Source of the DNA: Brevundimonas subvibrioides
GTDB lineage: Bacteria > Pseudomonadota > Alphaproteobacteria > Caulobacterales > Caulobacteraceae
Direction of reading: 5' to 3'
Assembly (NCBI RefSeq): GCF_027271155.1
Contig: NZ_CP114542.1
Coordinates: 1,612,001-1,676,000, forward strand
DNA length: 64,000 nucleotides
Positions 45,953 through 54,437 of the stretch are shown piece by piece. The notes under the pieces are model-generated. The model was not told where the DNA came from, searched no databases, and saw only the letters and a list, made by a program, of their open reading frames with translations. Both the position numbers and the translations under genes were made by a program. The first letter of the stretch is position 1. Each line of letters opens with the position of its first letter.

Positions 45953-46261
45953 TTGGGTGAACAGCAGACCTTGACCCGCGCGGACCTGTGTGAGGCCGTG
46001 GTCGATGAAGTCGGCCTGTCGCGGCAGGAGTGCTCGACCCTGGTCGAGCGCACGCTGGAGCTGATCGTCGAGAGCCTGGAGCAGGGCCAGACCGTCAAGC
46101 TGTCCGGATTCGGCGTGTTCCAGGTCCGCGAAAAGCGCGCCCGCATGGGTCGCAATCCGAAAACCGGCGAACCGGCCGCGATCAATCCGCGCCGCGTGAT
46201 CAGCTTCCGGGCGAGCCAGATCATGAAGTCACGCGTGCACGGCGCGGTGAACGGCGGCTGA
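45953..46261 (+). CDS. ihfA: integration host factor, alpha subunit
   Basis: IHF bends DNA and takes part in recombination, replication and transcription. The 102-residue protein has [21 protein letters not shown], the [26 protein letters not shown] arm and the [10 protein letters not shown] strand. It starts with TTG at 45953; the next possible start lies inside the conserved region. The stop overlaps the MerR-type gene by one base (TGATG). The beta subunit gene is not in the window. Confidence 0.95.
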   Translation: MGEQQTLTRADLCEAVVDEVGLSRQECSTLVERTLELIVESLEQGQTVKLSGFGVFQVREKRARMGRNPKTGEPAAINPRRVISFRASQIMKSRVHGAVNGG

Positions 46262-46689
46262 TGGCCAAGAGCCCCAACGCCTTTCGATCGATCTCCGAGG
46301 CCGCCGAGGAAGTCGGCGCGCCGCAGCACGTCTTGCGGTTCTGGGAAACGAAGTTCGCCTTCGTGACGCCGGTCAAGCGGGCCGGTGGCCGGCGCTTCTA
46401 TCGGCCCCAGGATGTCGTGGTGCTGAAGGCGATCCGCCGACTGCTTCACGACGAGGGCCTGACCATCAGGGGCGTGCAGCGGCTGCACAAGGACCAGGGG
46501 CTCGCCCGCCTGGCCGCCTATGGCGATCCCGATGCCGCCTTCATCATGGACGTCGAAGCCACCGCCGGCGTCGAAAGAACCGACAGCGAACCGTCCGCGA
46601 TTTCGACCGATCGGAGCGATCGGCTGCGCGCTGTCCTGGCCGACCTGGAACGGGCCAGAGCCCGGCTCGACGCCGTTCTGGCGGCCTGA
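46261..46689 (+). CDS. MerR family transcriptional regulator
   Basis: The 142-residue protein has an N-terminal MerR winged helix: [25 protein letters not shown] then [36 protein letters not shown]. The C-terminal part is a short coiled-coil-like helix ([13 protein letters not shown]). There are no Cys or other sensor residues. ihfA-merR-tRNA-Pro is a recurrent alphaproteobacterial arrangement. Targets are unknown. Confidence 0.93.
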   Translation: MAKSPNAFRSISEAAEEVGAPQHVLRFWETKFAFVTPVKRAGGRRFYRPQDVVVLKAIRRLLHDEGLTIRGVQRLHKDQGLARLAAYGDPDAAFIMDVEATAGVERTDSEPSAISTDRSDRLRAVLADLERARARLDAVLAA

Positions 46690-46711
46690 ACACGATTGCG
46701 ACTTTTAGGGT

Positions 46712-46738
46712 TTGCGGGGAGGCGAACCCCCCGCTATA
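46712..46738 (+). promoter_or_regulatory. sigma70-type promoter of tRNA-Pro(GGG)
   Basis: A TTGCGG -35 element (46712-46717) and a GCTATA -10 element (46733-46738) are separated by 15 bases, fitting the alphaproteobacterial housekeeping sigma consensus. They lie just before the tRNA at 46751. The spacer is GC-rich and partly self-complementary. Confidence 0.6.
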
Positions 46739-46750
46739 GGACCGGCCTCT

Positions 46751-46827
<77 letters not shown>

Positions 46828-46897
46828 TCTTCCCTTGACCCGGTTTTCATAAGCCTGCCGCGCGCGGCATGATGGCTCACCCTCGGGCCAGCTCAGT

Positions 46898-47122
46898 TCA
46901 GTCCGGTTTCGACCGGCCACTCCCGAACGGGCGACCTTCCGCCCAGCTCAGCAGGGGCAGCAGGGGAATGCCCCAGGCCGTGCCGGCGATCCCGTAGAAC
47001 AGCAGATGCACCAGTGGATGCTCGGGCAGGCGTGCGCCAAGGCTGACGACGGCCCAGACGTAGAAGGTCAGGAAGGCGACGATGCCGAGCGAGGCCACGG
47101 CCCTGCGGGTGCGAAGGCCCAT
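46898..47122 (-). CDS. DUF2842 domain-containing membrane protein
   Basis: The 74-residue protein has two hydrophobic segments (about residues 11-30 and 38-58) separated by [28 protein letters not shown], the conserved DUF2842 region. The role is unknown; the family is restricted to Alphaproteobacteria. It overlaps the upstream membrane gene by one base (TGATG). The pair is divergent from ctaA. Confidence 0.85.
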   Translation of the reverse strand: MGLRTRRAVASLGIVAFLTFYVWAVVSLGARLPEHPLVHLLFYGIAGTAWGIPLLPLLSWAEGRPFGSGRSKPD

Positions 47123-47397
47123 CAGCGTGTGTTCCGGAACAGATAAAAGGCGATCAGGGCCAGAACCGACCCGCCGACCGCCCAGGCCGTCCAGACAAAA
47201 TCATCCATCGTCGCCGCGTCGAAGACGCGCACGGCCAGGAACCAGCCGCAGGCCGCCCCGGTGCCGGCGACGAGCGACGCCGCGAACAGGCCACGCCGAC
47301 CGGTCAGCAAGTCGGCGATCCAGGCCACGGCGAACACGCCCACCACGGCCACGACGATATCGGCATATTCCAAGGCCATCTCCTGAAGCGCACTCAC
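47122..47397 (-). CDS. small membrane protein, hypothetical
   Basis: The 91-residue protein has three hydrophobic segments (about residues 12-30, 36-56, 68-87) with short polar loops. No family was recognised. It is translated just ahead of the DUF2842 protein, with a TGATG overlap, and lies 110 bases from the divergent ctaA. A link to cytochrome oxidase assembly is possible from position only. Confidence 0.7.
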   Translation of the reverse strand: MSALQEMALEYADIVVAVVGVFAVAWIADLLTGRRGLFAASLVAGTGAACGWFLAVRVFDAATMDDFVWTAWAVGGSVLALIAFYLFRNTR

Positions 47398-47507
47398 CGG
47401 TCACGCCTGCGTCATCAAACCCGACTCGATCTTGCCACCGGGCGGGAGCATACCGCGCCGGTCGCCCGATGAGGCGTCACTGTATCCGTCCAATCAACAG
47501 GCGTCGA

Positions 47508-48599
47508 ATGAAGCGTTTCGCAAGTTCCAGCCAATCCCGTCCGGTGGCCCTGTGGCTTTTTGTCTGCGCGGCCATGGTCTTCTGCATGGTGGTGATCGGG
47601 GGCATCACGCGGCTGACGGGGTCGGGCCTGTCGATCACCGAATGGAAGCCGATCATGGGAGCCCTGCCGCCCATGACCGCAGCCGACTGGTCCGAGGCGT
47701 TCGAGAAATACAAGGCCATCCCCCAGTACGCCCAGGTCAATGCGGGGATGAGCATGGCCGACTTCCAGTCCATCTTCTGGTGGGAGTGGGCACACCGGCT
47801 GTTCGGGCGGTTGATCGGGGCCGTGTTCGCCCTGCCGTTTTTCTTTTTTCTGATCTGCCGTCTGTTTCCGGAACGGTCTCTGCCCGGGCGGCTGGCCATG
47901 CCGACGCGGCTGATCTGGCGCTGTGCCCTGCTGCTGGTCATGGGCGGGATGCAGGGCGTCATCGGCTGGTGGATGGTGTCGTCCGGACTGTCGGAGCGGG
48001 TCGATGTCGCGCCGGAGCGGCTGACCACCCACCTGGGCCTGGCCCTGCTGATCTTCGTCGGACTGATCTGGACCGGACTGGAGTCCTGGAACGGAGAGGC
48101 GCACAACCGCGCGCCCAGGGGCTGGAGCCGCGGTGCGGCGATCCTGCTGGCGGCCGTCTTCATCCAGTGCCTGCTGGGTGGGCTGGTCGCGGGGGCCAAG
48201 GCGGGCTTCATCTATAACGACTGGCCGATGATGAACGGGGCGCTGCTGGCCCCGGTCGACTGGGGCAACGGGGGCTGGGCCTTCCTGCACGACCAGGCGC
48301 TGGTGCAGTTCAACCACCGGATCTGGGCCTATGGCCTGCTGATCGGCGGGACCCTCTATGCGGTCCAGGCCTGGCGCTGGAAGCTGGCCGAGGGGCTGGG
48401 CGCGTCGGCCTTCCTCGTCGGCGGCGCGCTGTGGATGCAGGCGCTGCTCGGCATCGTGACCCTGGTCAGCGTCGTGCCGCTTTGGCTGGGTGGTCTTCAC
48501 CAGGCGGGGGCGGCGGTCGTGCTGGCCCTTGCCACGGCCAATCTGTGGATGGTCCGGCGGTCCCAACCGCGACTTTTCATGTCGGGACCCCGCCGATAG
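47508..48599 (+). CDS. ctaA: haem A synthase (COX15/CtaA)
   Basis: CtaA converts haem O to haem A for cytochrome oxidase in the inner membrane. The 363-residue protein has eight hydrophobic segments and four His residues in the expected helices: [30 protein letters not shown] and [10 protein letters not shown]. The N-terminal [18 protein letters not shown] motif is also diagnostic. Length and the ATG at 47508 fit the family type 2 (alphaproteobacterial) enzymes. The much longer frame upstream is a non-coding artefact. Confidence 0.96.
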   Translation: MKRFASSSQSRPVALWLFVCAAMVFCMVVIGGITRLTGSGLSITEWKPIMGALPPMTAADWSEAFEKYKAIPQYAQVNAGMSMADFQSIFWWEWAHRLFGRLIGAVFALPFFFFLICRLFPERSLPGRLAMPTRLIWRCALLLVMGGMQGVIGWWMVSSGLSERVDVAPERLTTHLGLALLIFVGLIWTGLESWNGEAHNRAPRGWSRGAAILLAAVFIQCLLGGLVAGAKAGFIYNDWPMMNGALLAPVDWGNGGWAFLHDQALVQFNHRIWAYGLLIGGTLYAVQAWRWKLAEGLGASAFLVGGALWMQALLGIVTLVSVVPLWLGGLHQAGAAVVLALATANLWMVRRSQPRLFMSGPRR

Positions 48600-48612
48600 C
48601 TTCCCAAATGAT

Positions 48613-48630
48613 ACGGTATTTTAATACCGT
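48613..48630. promoter_or_regulatory. AT-rich inverted repeat between ctaA and rplM
   Basis: ACGGTATT and AATACCGT form perfect eight-base arms around TT. It is strikingly AT-rich for this genome. The position is 14 bases after ctaA and about 150 bases before rplM. The symmetry suggests a dimeric regulator site; a weak terminator of ctaA is the alternative, but the stem has few GC pairs and no T-run. Confidence 0.45.
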
Positions 48631-48782
48631 TATCCGAAAGCAGCGTAAAAACAGACTGTTACGGCTTCCCGGTGCACATGGGTGCCATTGACGGCCGGCG
48701 ACCCTTCCTCTACTAGCGCGCCTTCGCTCGCTTCGGCCTGTCCGTGGCGACCCCGTTTCGCCCCTGTTTCAGGAAACACCTC

Positions 48783-49259
48783 ATGCTGAAGAGCACCACG
48801 GCTGCGTTGAAGCCGTCCGAGGTCGAGAAGAAGTGGATCCATATCGATGCCGAAGGCGTCGTGGTGGGCCGTCTCGCGACCTTCATCGCCATGCGCCTGC
48901 GTGGCAAGCACCTGCCGACCTACACCCCGCACGTGGACTCGGGTGACTATGTCGTCGTGACCAACGTCGACAAGGTGGTGTTCACCGGCAAGAAGAATAC
49001 CGACAAGGTCTACTATCGCCACACCGGTCACCCGGGCGGCGTCAAGTCGACGACCCCGCAGAAGGTGCTGGGCGGCCGCTTCCCCGAGCGCGTGCTCGAA
49101 AAGGCCGTCGAGCGCATGCTGCCCAAGGAAAGCCCGCTGGCCCGCAAGCAGATGACGCACCTGCGCCTGTTCGCCGGTGCCACGCACAGCCACGAAGCGC
49201 AGCAGCCCGAGACCATCGATTTCGCCGGCCGTTCGGCCAAGAACACCCGGAGCCTCTAA
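48783..49259 (+). CDS. rplM: 50S ribosomal protein L13
   Basis: L13 is an early-assembling protein of the large ribosomal subunit. The 158-residue protein has [58 protein letters not shown] and [20 protein letters not shown]. The ATG at 48783 follows an AGGAAA site. Forms an operon with rpsI three bases downstream. The 183-base upstream gap holds the operon leader. Confidence 0.98.
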   Translation: MLKSTTAALKPSEVEKKWIHIDAEGVVVGRLATFIAMRLRGKHLPTYTPHVDSGDYVVVTNVDKVVFTGKKNTDKVYYRHTGHPGGVKSTTPQKVLGGRFPERVLEKAVERMLPKESPLARKQMTHLRLFAGATHSHEAQQPETIDFAGRSAKNTRSL

Positions 49260-49262
49260 GCC

Positions 49263-49766
49263 ATGACCGACGTCACGCAAGAAGCGGCCACCGGCTTCGA
49301 CGCCCTGAAGGGCCTCGCGACCACCTCTGACAACGGCTACGACAACTCGGCGCCCGTCTATGAGAAGAAGGTCGACGCCCAGGGTCGCGCCTATTCGACC
49401 GGCAAGCGCAAGAACGCCATCGCCCGCGTCTGGGTCATGCCCGGCACCGGCAAGTTCACGATCAACGGCAAGGATCAGATGCAGTATTTCGCCCGCGAAA
49501 TCCTGCGCATGATGATCGCCCAGCCTCTGGTCGTCTGCGGTCGCGAGACCGAGTTCGACGTGGTCTGCACGGTCGAGGGCTCGGGCCTGTCGGGCCAGGC
49601 CGGCGCCATCCGCCACGGCCTGTCGCACGCCCTGACGCATTATGAGCCGGCGCTGCGCCCGGTCCTGAAGCCGCACGGCTTCCTGACCCGCGACAGCCGC
49701 GTCGTCGAGCGCAAGAAGTACGGCCGCGCCAAGGCCCGCAAGTCCTTCCAGTTCTCGAAGCGCTAA
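49263..49766 (+). CDS. rpsI: 30S ribosomal protein S9
   Basis: S9 reaches the decoding centre with its C-terminal tail. The 167-residue protein has an alphaproteobacterial N-terminal extension (about 37 residues) before [16 protein letters not shown], then [28 protein letters not shown] and the basic tail [18 protein letters not shown] terminator lies 24 bases downstream. Confidence 0.98.
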   Translation: MTDVTQEAATGFDALKGLATTSDNGYDNSAPVYEKKVDAQGRAYSTGKRKNAIARVWVMPGTGKFTINGKDQMQYFAREILRMMIAQPLVVCGRETEFDVVCTVEGSGLSGQAGAIRHGLSHALTHYEPALRPVLKPHGFLTRDSRVVERKKYGRAKARKSFQFSKR

Positions 49767-49790
49767 GTCGCGACCCGCGACTGGGATTAC

Positions 49791-49823
49791 AAAGGCGCTT
49801 CGGGGAAACCTGGAGCGCCTTTT
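49791..49823 (+). terminator. rho-independent terminator of rplM-rpsI
   Basis: AGGCGCT (49793-49799) pairs with AGCGCCT (49814-49820) and is followed by a T-run. It lies 24 bases after the rpsI stop. Confidence 0.88.
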
Positions 49824-49836
49824 TCTTTTTCCCTTC

Positions 49837-49907
49837 CCCTCTCCCGGCGGGAGAGGGCTTGAGCCTCCAGGAGCGAAGCGATTGGTCAGGCGAAAGGGTG
49901 AGGGGTT
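49837..49907 (-). repeat. dispersed intergenic repeat, copy 2 (inverted)
   Basis: This copy reads in the opposite direction to copies 1 and 3. It starts with the hairpin CCCTCTCCC GGC GGGAGAGGG and ends with CGAAAGGGTGAGGGGTT. It faces copy 3 at 49931-50006, so the two form a long imperfect palindrome with a 23-base centre between rpsI and argC. Confidence 0.75.
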
Positions 49908-49930
49908 AATGTGCCAACCGGTGAGGGCGA

Positions 49931-50006
49931 AACCCCTCACCCTTTCGCGCGAGAACGACGGGCGTTCGCCCGCCGTGCGCTCAAGCCCTCTCCCTCCGGG
50001 AGAGGG
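49931..50006 (+). repeat. dispersed intergenic repeat, copy 3
   Basis: This copy begins AACCCCTCACCCTTTCGCGC and ends with CCCTCTCCC TCC GGGAGAGGG. Ends match copy 1 (24212-24284) nearly base for base, while the centre differs. It stands 14 bases before the argC start, so the ribosome site of argC lies just beyond it. Confidence 0.75.
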
Positions 50007-50020
50007 ATCGGGGAACGACG

Positions 50021-50956
50021 ATGGCGACCATCTTCATCGACGGCGAGGCCGGGACCACGGGGCTTGAGATCCGGCAGCGGCTGGAGGGGCGCGCCGATCT
50101 GTCGTTCATCTCCCTGACCGGCGAACGCCGCAAGGATCCCTCTGCACGGGCCGAAGCGCTGAATGCGGCGGATGCGGTGATCCTGTGCCTGCCCGACGAG
50201 GCGGCGAGGGAAGCCGTCGCCATGATCGAGAACCCGGACGTGCGGGTCATCGACGCCTCTACCGCCTTCCGCGTCGCGACGGGCTGGACCTATGGCTTTC
50301 CCGAGATGGACGCGGTCCAGAGGGGCGAGATCATCGGCTCGCGGCGGGTGTCGAACCCCGGCTGCTATCCGACCGGCTTCATCGGCCTGATGCGGCCGCT
50401 GGTGAAGGCCGGGCTGGTGCCCGTCGATTGGCGGGTCACGGTCAATGCGGTGTCGGGGTATTCCGGTGGCGGAAAATCGATGATTGCCGACTATGAACAG
50501 CGCGGGTCCGGACCGGCGTTCCGGGCCTATGGCCTGTCGCTGCACCACAAGCATGTGCCCGAGATGACCCGGCACAGCGGCCTGCAGCACGACGTGCTGT
50601 TCGCCCCGGCCGTGGGAGCCTGGCGTCAGGGCATGCTGGTCGAGGTGCCGCTGCAGCTGGCAGCCCTGCCGGAGACGCCCTCGATCGACCGGCTGCATGG
50701 GGCCCTGGTCGAGGCCTATGACGCGGCGCGCTTCGTCGAGGTGGCCGGGCTGGACGAAACGGACGCTATGACCGGCCTGGATCCCGAGGGCCTGAACGGC
50801 ACCAACAGGATGCGCCTGCACGTGTTCGGCGACCGCGACGGCTCGCAGGCGCGGCTGGTGGCCCTGCTGGACAACCTGGGCAAGGGCGCGTCCGGGGCGG
50901 CGGTGCAGAACCTCAATCTGATGCTGGGACTGGACGAGGCGACGGGGCTGGTCTGA
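50021..50956 (+). CDS. argC: N-acetyl-gamma-glutamyl-phosphate reductase (short type)
   Basis: ArgC reduces N-acetylglutamyl phosphate in arginine synthesis. The 311-residue protein is the short form found in Alphaproteobacteria. The NADP motif is IDGEAGTTGLEI and the catalytic Cys115 lies in SNPGCYPTGF; NAVSGYSGGGKSM follows and the catalytic His is likely in LHHKHVPEM. rplM-rpsI-argC is a common alphaproteobacterial order. A repeat unit lies between rpsI and argC. Confidence 0.96.
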   Translation: MATIFIDGEAGTTGLEIRQRLEGRADLSFISLTGERRKDPSARAEALNAADAVILCLPDEAAREAVAMIENPDVRVIDASTAFRVATGWTYGFPEMDAVQRGEIIGSRRVSNPGCYPTGFIGLMRPLVKAGLVPVDWRVTVNAVSGYSGGGKSMIADYEQRGSGPAFRAYGLSLHHKHVPEMTRHSGLQHDVLFAPAVGAWRQGMLVEVPLQLAALPETPSIDRLHGALVEAYDAARFVEVAGLDETDAMTGLDPEGLNGTNRMRLHVFGDRDGSQARLVALLDNLGKGASGAAVQNLNLMLGLDEATGLV

Positions 50957-51024
50957 TCTGTGAGGAAGGTATTGATGGAAGGTCACCTTGAAACCTCGCG
51001 CGTCTTCCCGACGTATGTGAGATC

Positions 51025-51531
51025 ATGACCCAGACTTTCACGACCTCGCGCCGCACCCTGTTGCTCGGTGCCGCCGCCACCGGGCTTGCGGCCTGTTCCT
51101 CACCCGGAGAGGCGGATGCGTCGGAGGCGCAGTATGCGAACTCGCCGTTCCGCCGGATCACCGATGCCCAGTGGCGCGCGCGGCTGCCGGCCGCCAGCTA
51201 CAATGTGCTGCGTCATGAGGCGACCGAACGGCCGGGCACCAGCCCGCTGAACGACGAGCACCGGGCTGGAACCTTCGTCTGCAGGGGCTGCGAACTGCCG
51301 CTGTTCCGGTCGCAGACCAAGTTCGATTCCGGCACCGGCTGGCCCAGCTTCTATGACTTCATTCCGGGGTCGCTGGGGTTCAAGACCGACCTGGCGATCG
51401 GCATTCCACGGACCGAATACCATTGCGCCCGCTGCCTGGGGCATCAGGGCCATGTCTTCGACGACGGCCCGCGCCCGACGGGCCAGCGCTATTGCAACAA
51501 CGGCGTGGCGCTTATCTTCCAGCCGGCCTGA
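51025..51531 (+). CDS. msrB: exported peptide-methionine (R)-S-oxide reductase
   Basis: MsrB repairs methionine-R-sulfoxide in proteins. The 168-residue protein has a Tat-like signal (SRRTLLLGAA) with a lipobox-like LAAC (Cys24), so it is exported or lipidated. Zinc ligands are Cys86, Cys89, Cys134 and Cys137; catalytic Cys157 is in RYCNNG, a variant of the usual RYCxNS. No resolving Cys near residue 63 was seen (the common GCGWP is GTGWP), so reduction probably needs an outside thiol. It overlaps the next gene by 20 bases, tail to tail. Confidence 0.93.
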   Translation: MTQTFTTSRRTLLLGAAATGLAACSSPGEADASEAQYANSPFRRITDAQWRARLPAASYNVLRHEATERPGTSPLNDEHRAGTFVCRGCELPLFRSQTKFDSGTGWPSFYDFIPGSLGFKTDLAIGIPRTEYHCARCLGHQGHVFDDGPRPTGQRYCNNGVALIFQPA

Positions 51532-51886
51532 CGCGCATGGCAGAGCGCACCGTCAGCCCGAACAGGACGGTGCAGACGATGACCAGCAGGGCGAAGTCGC
51601 GGCCCGTCAGGATCACGGGCACCGCAGCCGACAGCAGCACGAAGGCCGGGATGAAGGCCGCCCAGGGCAGGGCGCGGACCTCGCGCGACACCATGGGCTG
51701 GGGCGGGGCGACCGCGCGGCTTTCGATCAGGGTGTTGAGCACGACGTAGCAGGCCGAAAAACCGATCGCGATGACCGAATAGCGGAACAGATAGTCGGGG
51801 CGGCCGAAGGTCCCGGCGGTGAGGACGAGAAGGACCAGGGCGGTGCCGGTGGCGATGGCCAGCAGCAGATTGGGCTCGATCTTCAA
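51512..51886 (-). CDS. inner membrane protein, hypothetical
   Basis: The 124-residue protein has four hydrophobic segments (about residues 7-24, 31-50, 70-90 and 92-112). It starts with a TTG at 51886 that overlaps the phaC stop as TTGA; ATG alternatives lie far inside phaC. It is therefore translated from the phaC message. No family was recognised. Its 3' end overlaps msrB on the other strand by 20 bases. Confidence 0.7.
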   Translation of the reverse strand: MKIEPNLLLAIATGTALVLLVLTAGTFGRPDYLFRYSVIAIGFSACYVVLNTLIESRAVAPPQPMVSREVRALPWAAFIPAFVLLSAAVPVILTGRDFALLVIVCTVLFGLTVRSAMRVRPAGR

Positions 51887-53844
51887 GACTTGACCTTCAC
51901 ATAGCTGCCGGGAGCCGGCTCGATGGGCTTCAGCGGCCCCGCCTTCGGATCGCGGGCGCTGATCCACTCACCGGACCTGTCATGCAGCCAGGTGGCCCAG
52001 TGGTTCCACCAGCTGCCTGGATGCTCGACTGCGCCTGCCTGCCATTCCGCCAGAGACGGGGGCAGGGCGGCGTTGGTCCAGTGCTGGTATTTCTTCGCCG
52101 ACGGCGGATTGATGACCCCGGCGATATGCCCCGACCCCGCCAGGGTCAGGGTCACCTCGGCGTTCGAGAAGGCCCGGGCCGAGCGGTAGACCGAGTTCAT
52201 CGGCGCGATGTGGTCCTCGCGACTGGCCTGGAAATACAGCGGGATCTTCACCTTCGACAGGTCGACCGTGATGCCGCCGATGCGGAACTCGCCCTTCGAC
52301 AGAAGGTTCTGGCCGTACATCGAGCGCAGATAGTCCATGTGCAGCTTTTTGGGCATCCGCGTCTGATCCGCGTTCCAGAACAGCAGGTCGAACGCCGCCG
52401 GCGACTTGCCCATCAGATAGTTGGATACGAAGAACGACCAGATCAGGTCGTTGGCGCGCAGGGCGTTGAAGGTCTCGGCCATGGCCGCCCCGGGCAGGAC
52501 GCCGCCGGCCGCGTCCATCTGTTCCTCGACCTGGGTCAGCCAGTGTTCGTCGGTGAACAGCAGCAGATCGCCGGCCTCGGCGAAGTCGTGCTGGGCGGCA
52601 AAGAAGGTGGTCGAGCCGACTCGGGTGTCCTTCCGGGCTGCCATATGGGCCAGGGCCGCGCCCATCAGCGTGCCGCCGATGCAGTAGCCGACGGTGTTCA
52701 GCGTCCCGGACCCGGACTGCTCCAGCGCCTTTTCGACCGCGCGATAGATCCCCTTTTCCAGATAGTCGTCAAAGCCGAAGTCGGCCTTGTCGACGTCGGG
52801 ATTCACCCACGAACAGACGAAGACCGTGAACCCCTGGGCCGACAGCCAGCGGATCATGGAGTTCTCCGGCTGCAGGTCCATGATGTAGAATTTGTTGATC
52901 CAGGGCGGGAAGATCAGCAGTGGGACGGCGCGCTGCTTGTCCGTGGCCGCATCGAACTGGATCAGCTCGAACAGTTCGTCGCACCAGACCACCTGGCCGG
53001 GCGCGGTGGCGACGTTCTCGCCGACCACGAACTTGCCGTAATCCGCCTGGCTGATCTTGAGCTTGCCCATGCCGCGTTCCAGATCGGCAGCGAAATTCTG
53101 CATCCCTTTGACCAGCGACTCGCCGTTTGTCTCCGCCATGGCCTTCAGCGCGGCGGGGTTGGAGGCCAGGAAGTTCGACGGGGAGAAGGCGTCGGTCAGC
53201 AGCTTTGTGAAGAACTCGGCGCGGCGTTTGGTGATCGGATCGACGTCCTCCACCGACGAGACCAGCCCGTTCATCCAGTCCGACGTGACCAGATAGGACT
53301 GGCGCATCATGTCGAACATGGGGTTCTCGGACCATGCCGGATCCTTGAATCGTTTGTCCTTCGATGGCTGGGGCGGCGCCTCGCCCGCCGCGCGCCGGGT
53401 GGTTGAGGCCCACAGGTCCATATAGCGATTGAACAGGTCGGCCTGGGCGGCGAACAGCTTGTCCGGGCGGGCGGCCAGGCTGGTCATCACCGAGTTCATC
53501 GCCGGGCCGACGTTGAACGGGTCGGGCGACAGGGCGGCCGGCCGGTCGGCCTGGCTCAGGGCAGCCTCGGCGATGGCGGACTGGGCCGTCATGGCCGCGC
53601 GGGCCAGATTCAGCGACAGGGTCTCGATCATCTGGCGCTGATCGGCGGCCATATCAGGCAGGGCGAAGGGCGATGCCGTTTGCGGGCCTGGGCCGGGAAC
53701 AGGTTCCGGGATGGCTTCCAGCTCAGGCCTGGCGGTGGGTTTGGGTTTGGAGGGGCGCGGTTTGGCGGATGTCGGACGACCCGCCTTGCGTGGAGCCTTG
53801 GCGGCGGCAAGCGTCGGAGGCGGTGGGGTCGGGGTGCGGGCCAT
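51883..53844 (-). CDS. phaC: class I poly(3-hydroxyalkanoate) synthase
   Basis: PhaC polymerises 3-hydroxyacyl-CoA into storage polyester granules. The 653-residue protein has the lipase-box-like GYCIGG with catalytic Cys388, the Asp in SREDHIAP and the His in GSGHIAGV. The central PPWINKFYIMDLQPENS is diagnostic of class I/II synthases. The first 60 residues are an unusual Pro/Lys/Ala-rich extension, perhaps for granule or partner contact. Granule-associated phaR, phaA and phaB genes are not in the window. Confidence 0.96.
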   Translation of the reverse strand: MARTPTPPPPTLAAAKAPRKAGRPTSAKPRPSKPKPTARPELEAIPEPVPGPGPQTASPFALPDMAADQRQMIETLSLNLARAAMTAQSAIAEAALSQADRPAALSPDPFNVGPAMNSVMTSLAARPDKLFAAQADLFNRYMDLWASTTRRAAGEAPPQPSKDKRFKDPAWSENPMFDMMRQSYLVTSDWMNGLVSSVEDVDPITKRRAEFFTKLLTDAFSPSNFLASNPAALKAMAETNGESLVKGMQNFAADLERGMGKLKISQADYGKFVVGENVATAPGQVVWCDELFELIQFDAATDKQRAVPLLIFPPWINKFYIMDLQPENSMIRWLSAQGFTVFVCSWVNPDVDKADFGFDDYLEKGIYRAVEKALEQSGSGTLNTVGYCIGGTLMGAALAHMAARKDTRVGSTTFFAAQHDFAEAGDLLLFTDEHWLTQVEEQMDAAGGVLPGAAMAETFNALRANDLIWSFFVSNYLMGKSPAAFDLLFWNADQTRMPKKLHMDYLRSMYGQNLLSKGEFRIGGITVDLSKVKIPLYFQASREDHIAPMNSVYRSARAFSNAEVTLTLAGSGHIAGVINPPSAKKYQHWTNAALPPSLAEWQAGAVEHPGSWWNHWATWLHDRSGEWISARDPKAGPLKPIEPAPGSYVKVKS

Positions 53845-53913
53845 GGGGTCCTCTGTGCGCTTCCTGATCGGTCCGGGCGTGCTCCGCCCTTCCGCCTGTA
53901 ATCATCATGGCAT

Positions 53914-54375
53914 ATGACCAGCCCCGACATGAACGCGCATCAGGCGAAAAAGATAGCGGGTCTGCTGCTGGCCCTGGCCGGGACGTCCGGATGCGCTGCG
54001 GCGTTCGACCCGACGACCGATGCCTCCTCGCCGGTCGCGCCGCGCGTGCAGGCGCTCGTCGATGCCAATCGCCAGTATCCGCGCTGGGCGGACTTTCCGG
54101 CAACCACGACCGATACGCCACAGCCGCTGGAGGTGGCCGCGCGCGTCAATACCTTGAAGGCCTCCGCAGGCGCGCTGGCCGGCGAGGCCTCTCGAATCGA
54201 ATGGACCCTGGGCGATCCCCTGGTGTTTGCTGCCGAGACCCGGGCGCGCATCGACGACCGGCAGATCGCGCCGGCCACCGCGCAGACACAGGCCGATGTT
54301 GAGGCTTTTGCCGCCGAGCAGCGCCGCCGCGGCACCGCCCCGCCGCCGATCGATCGGGCACCCGCGCCGCGCTGA
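53914..54375 (+). CDS. putative lipoprotein, hypothetical
   Basis: The 153-residue ORF has a hydrophobic segment then a lipobox-like AGTSGC (Cys27) and an Ala/Pro-rich mature part ending in PPPIDRAPAPR. The start is uncertain: ATG 53914 or ATG 53929, which gives a better signal peptide; neither has a clear ribosome site. Divergent from phaC and upstream of glpX. Function unknown. Confidence 0.7.
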   Translation: MTSPDMNAHQAKKIAGLLLALAGTSGCAAAFDPTTDASSPVAPRVQALVDANRQYPRWADFPATTTDTPQPLEVAARVNTLKASAGALAGEASRIEWTLGDPLVFAAETRARIDDRQIAPATAQTQADVEAFAAEQRRRGTAPPPIDRAPAPR

Positions 54376-54437
54376 TCCGCGAAATCTATCGCCCGGCCGA
54401 GAGAATCCGGGGATCATCCCTCTCAGGAGTATTTGAC

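Noticed and set aside
47082..47507. Long N-terminal extension of ctaA
   Set aside because: The upstream frame encodes Arg/Pro-rich sequence with no membrane helix and overlaps two membrane protein genes on the other strand; the ATG at 47508 fits the family.
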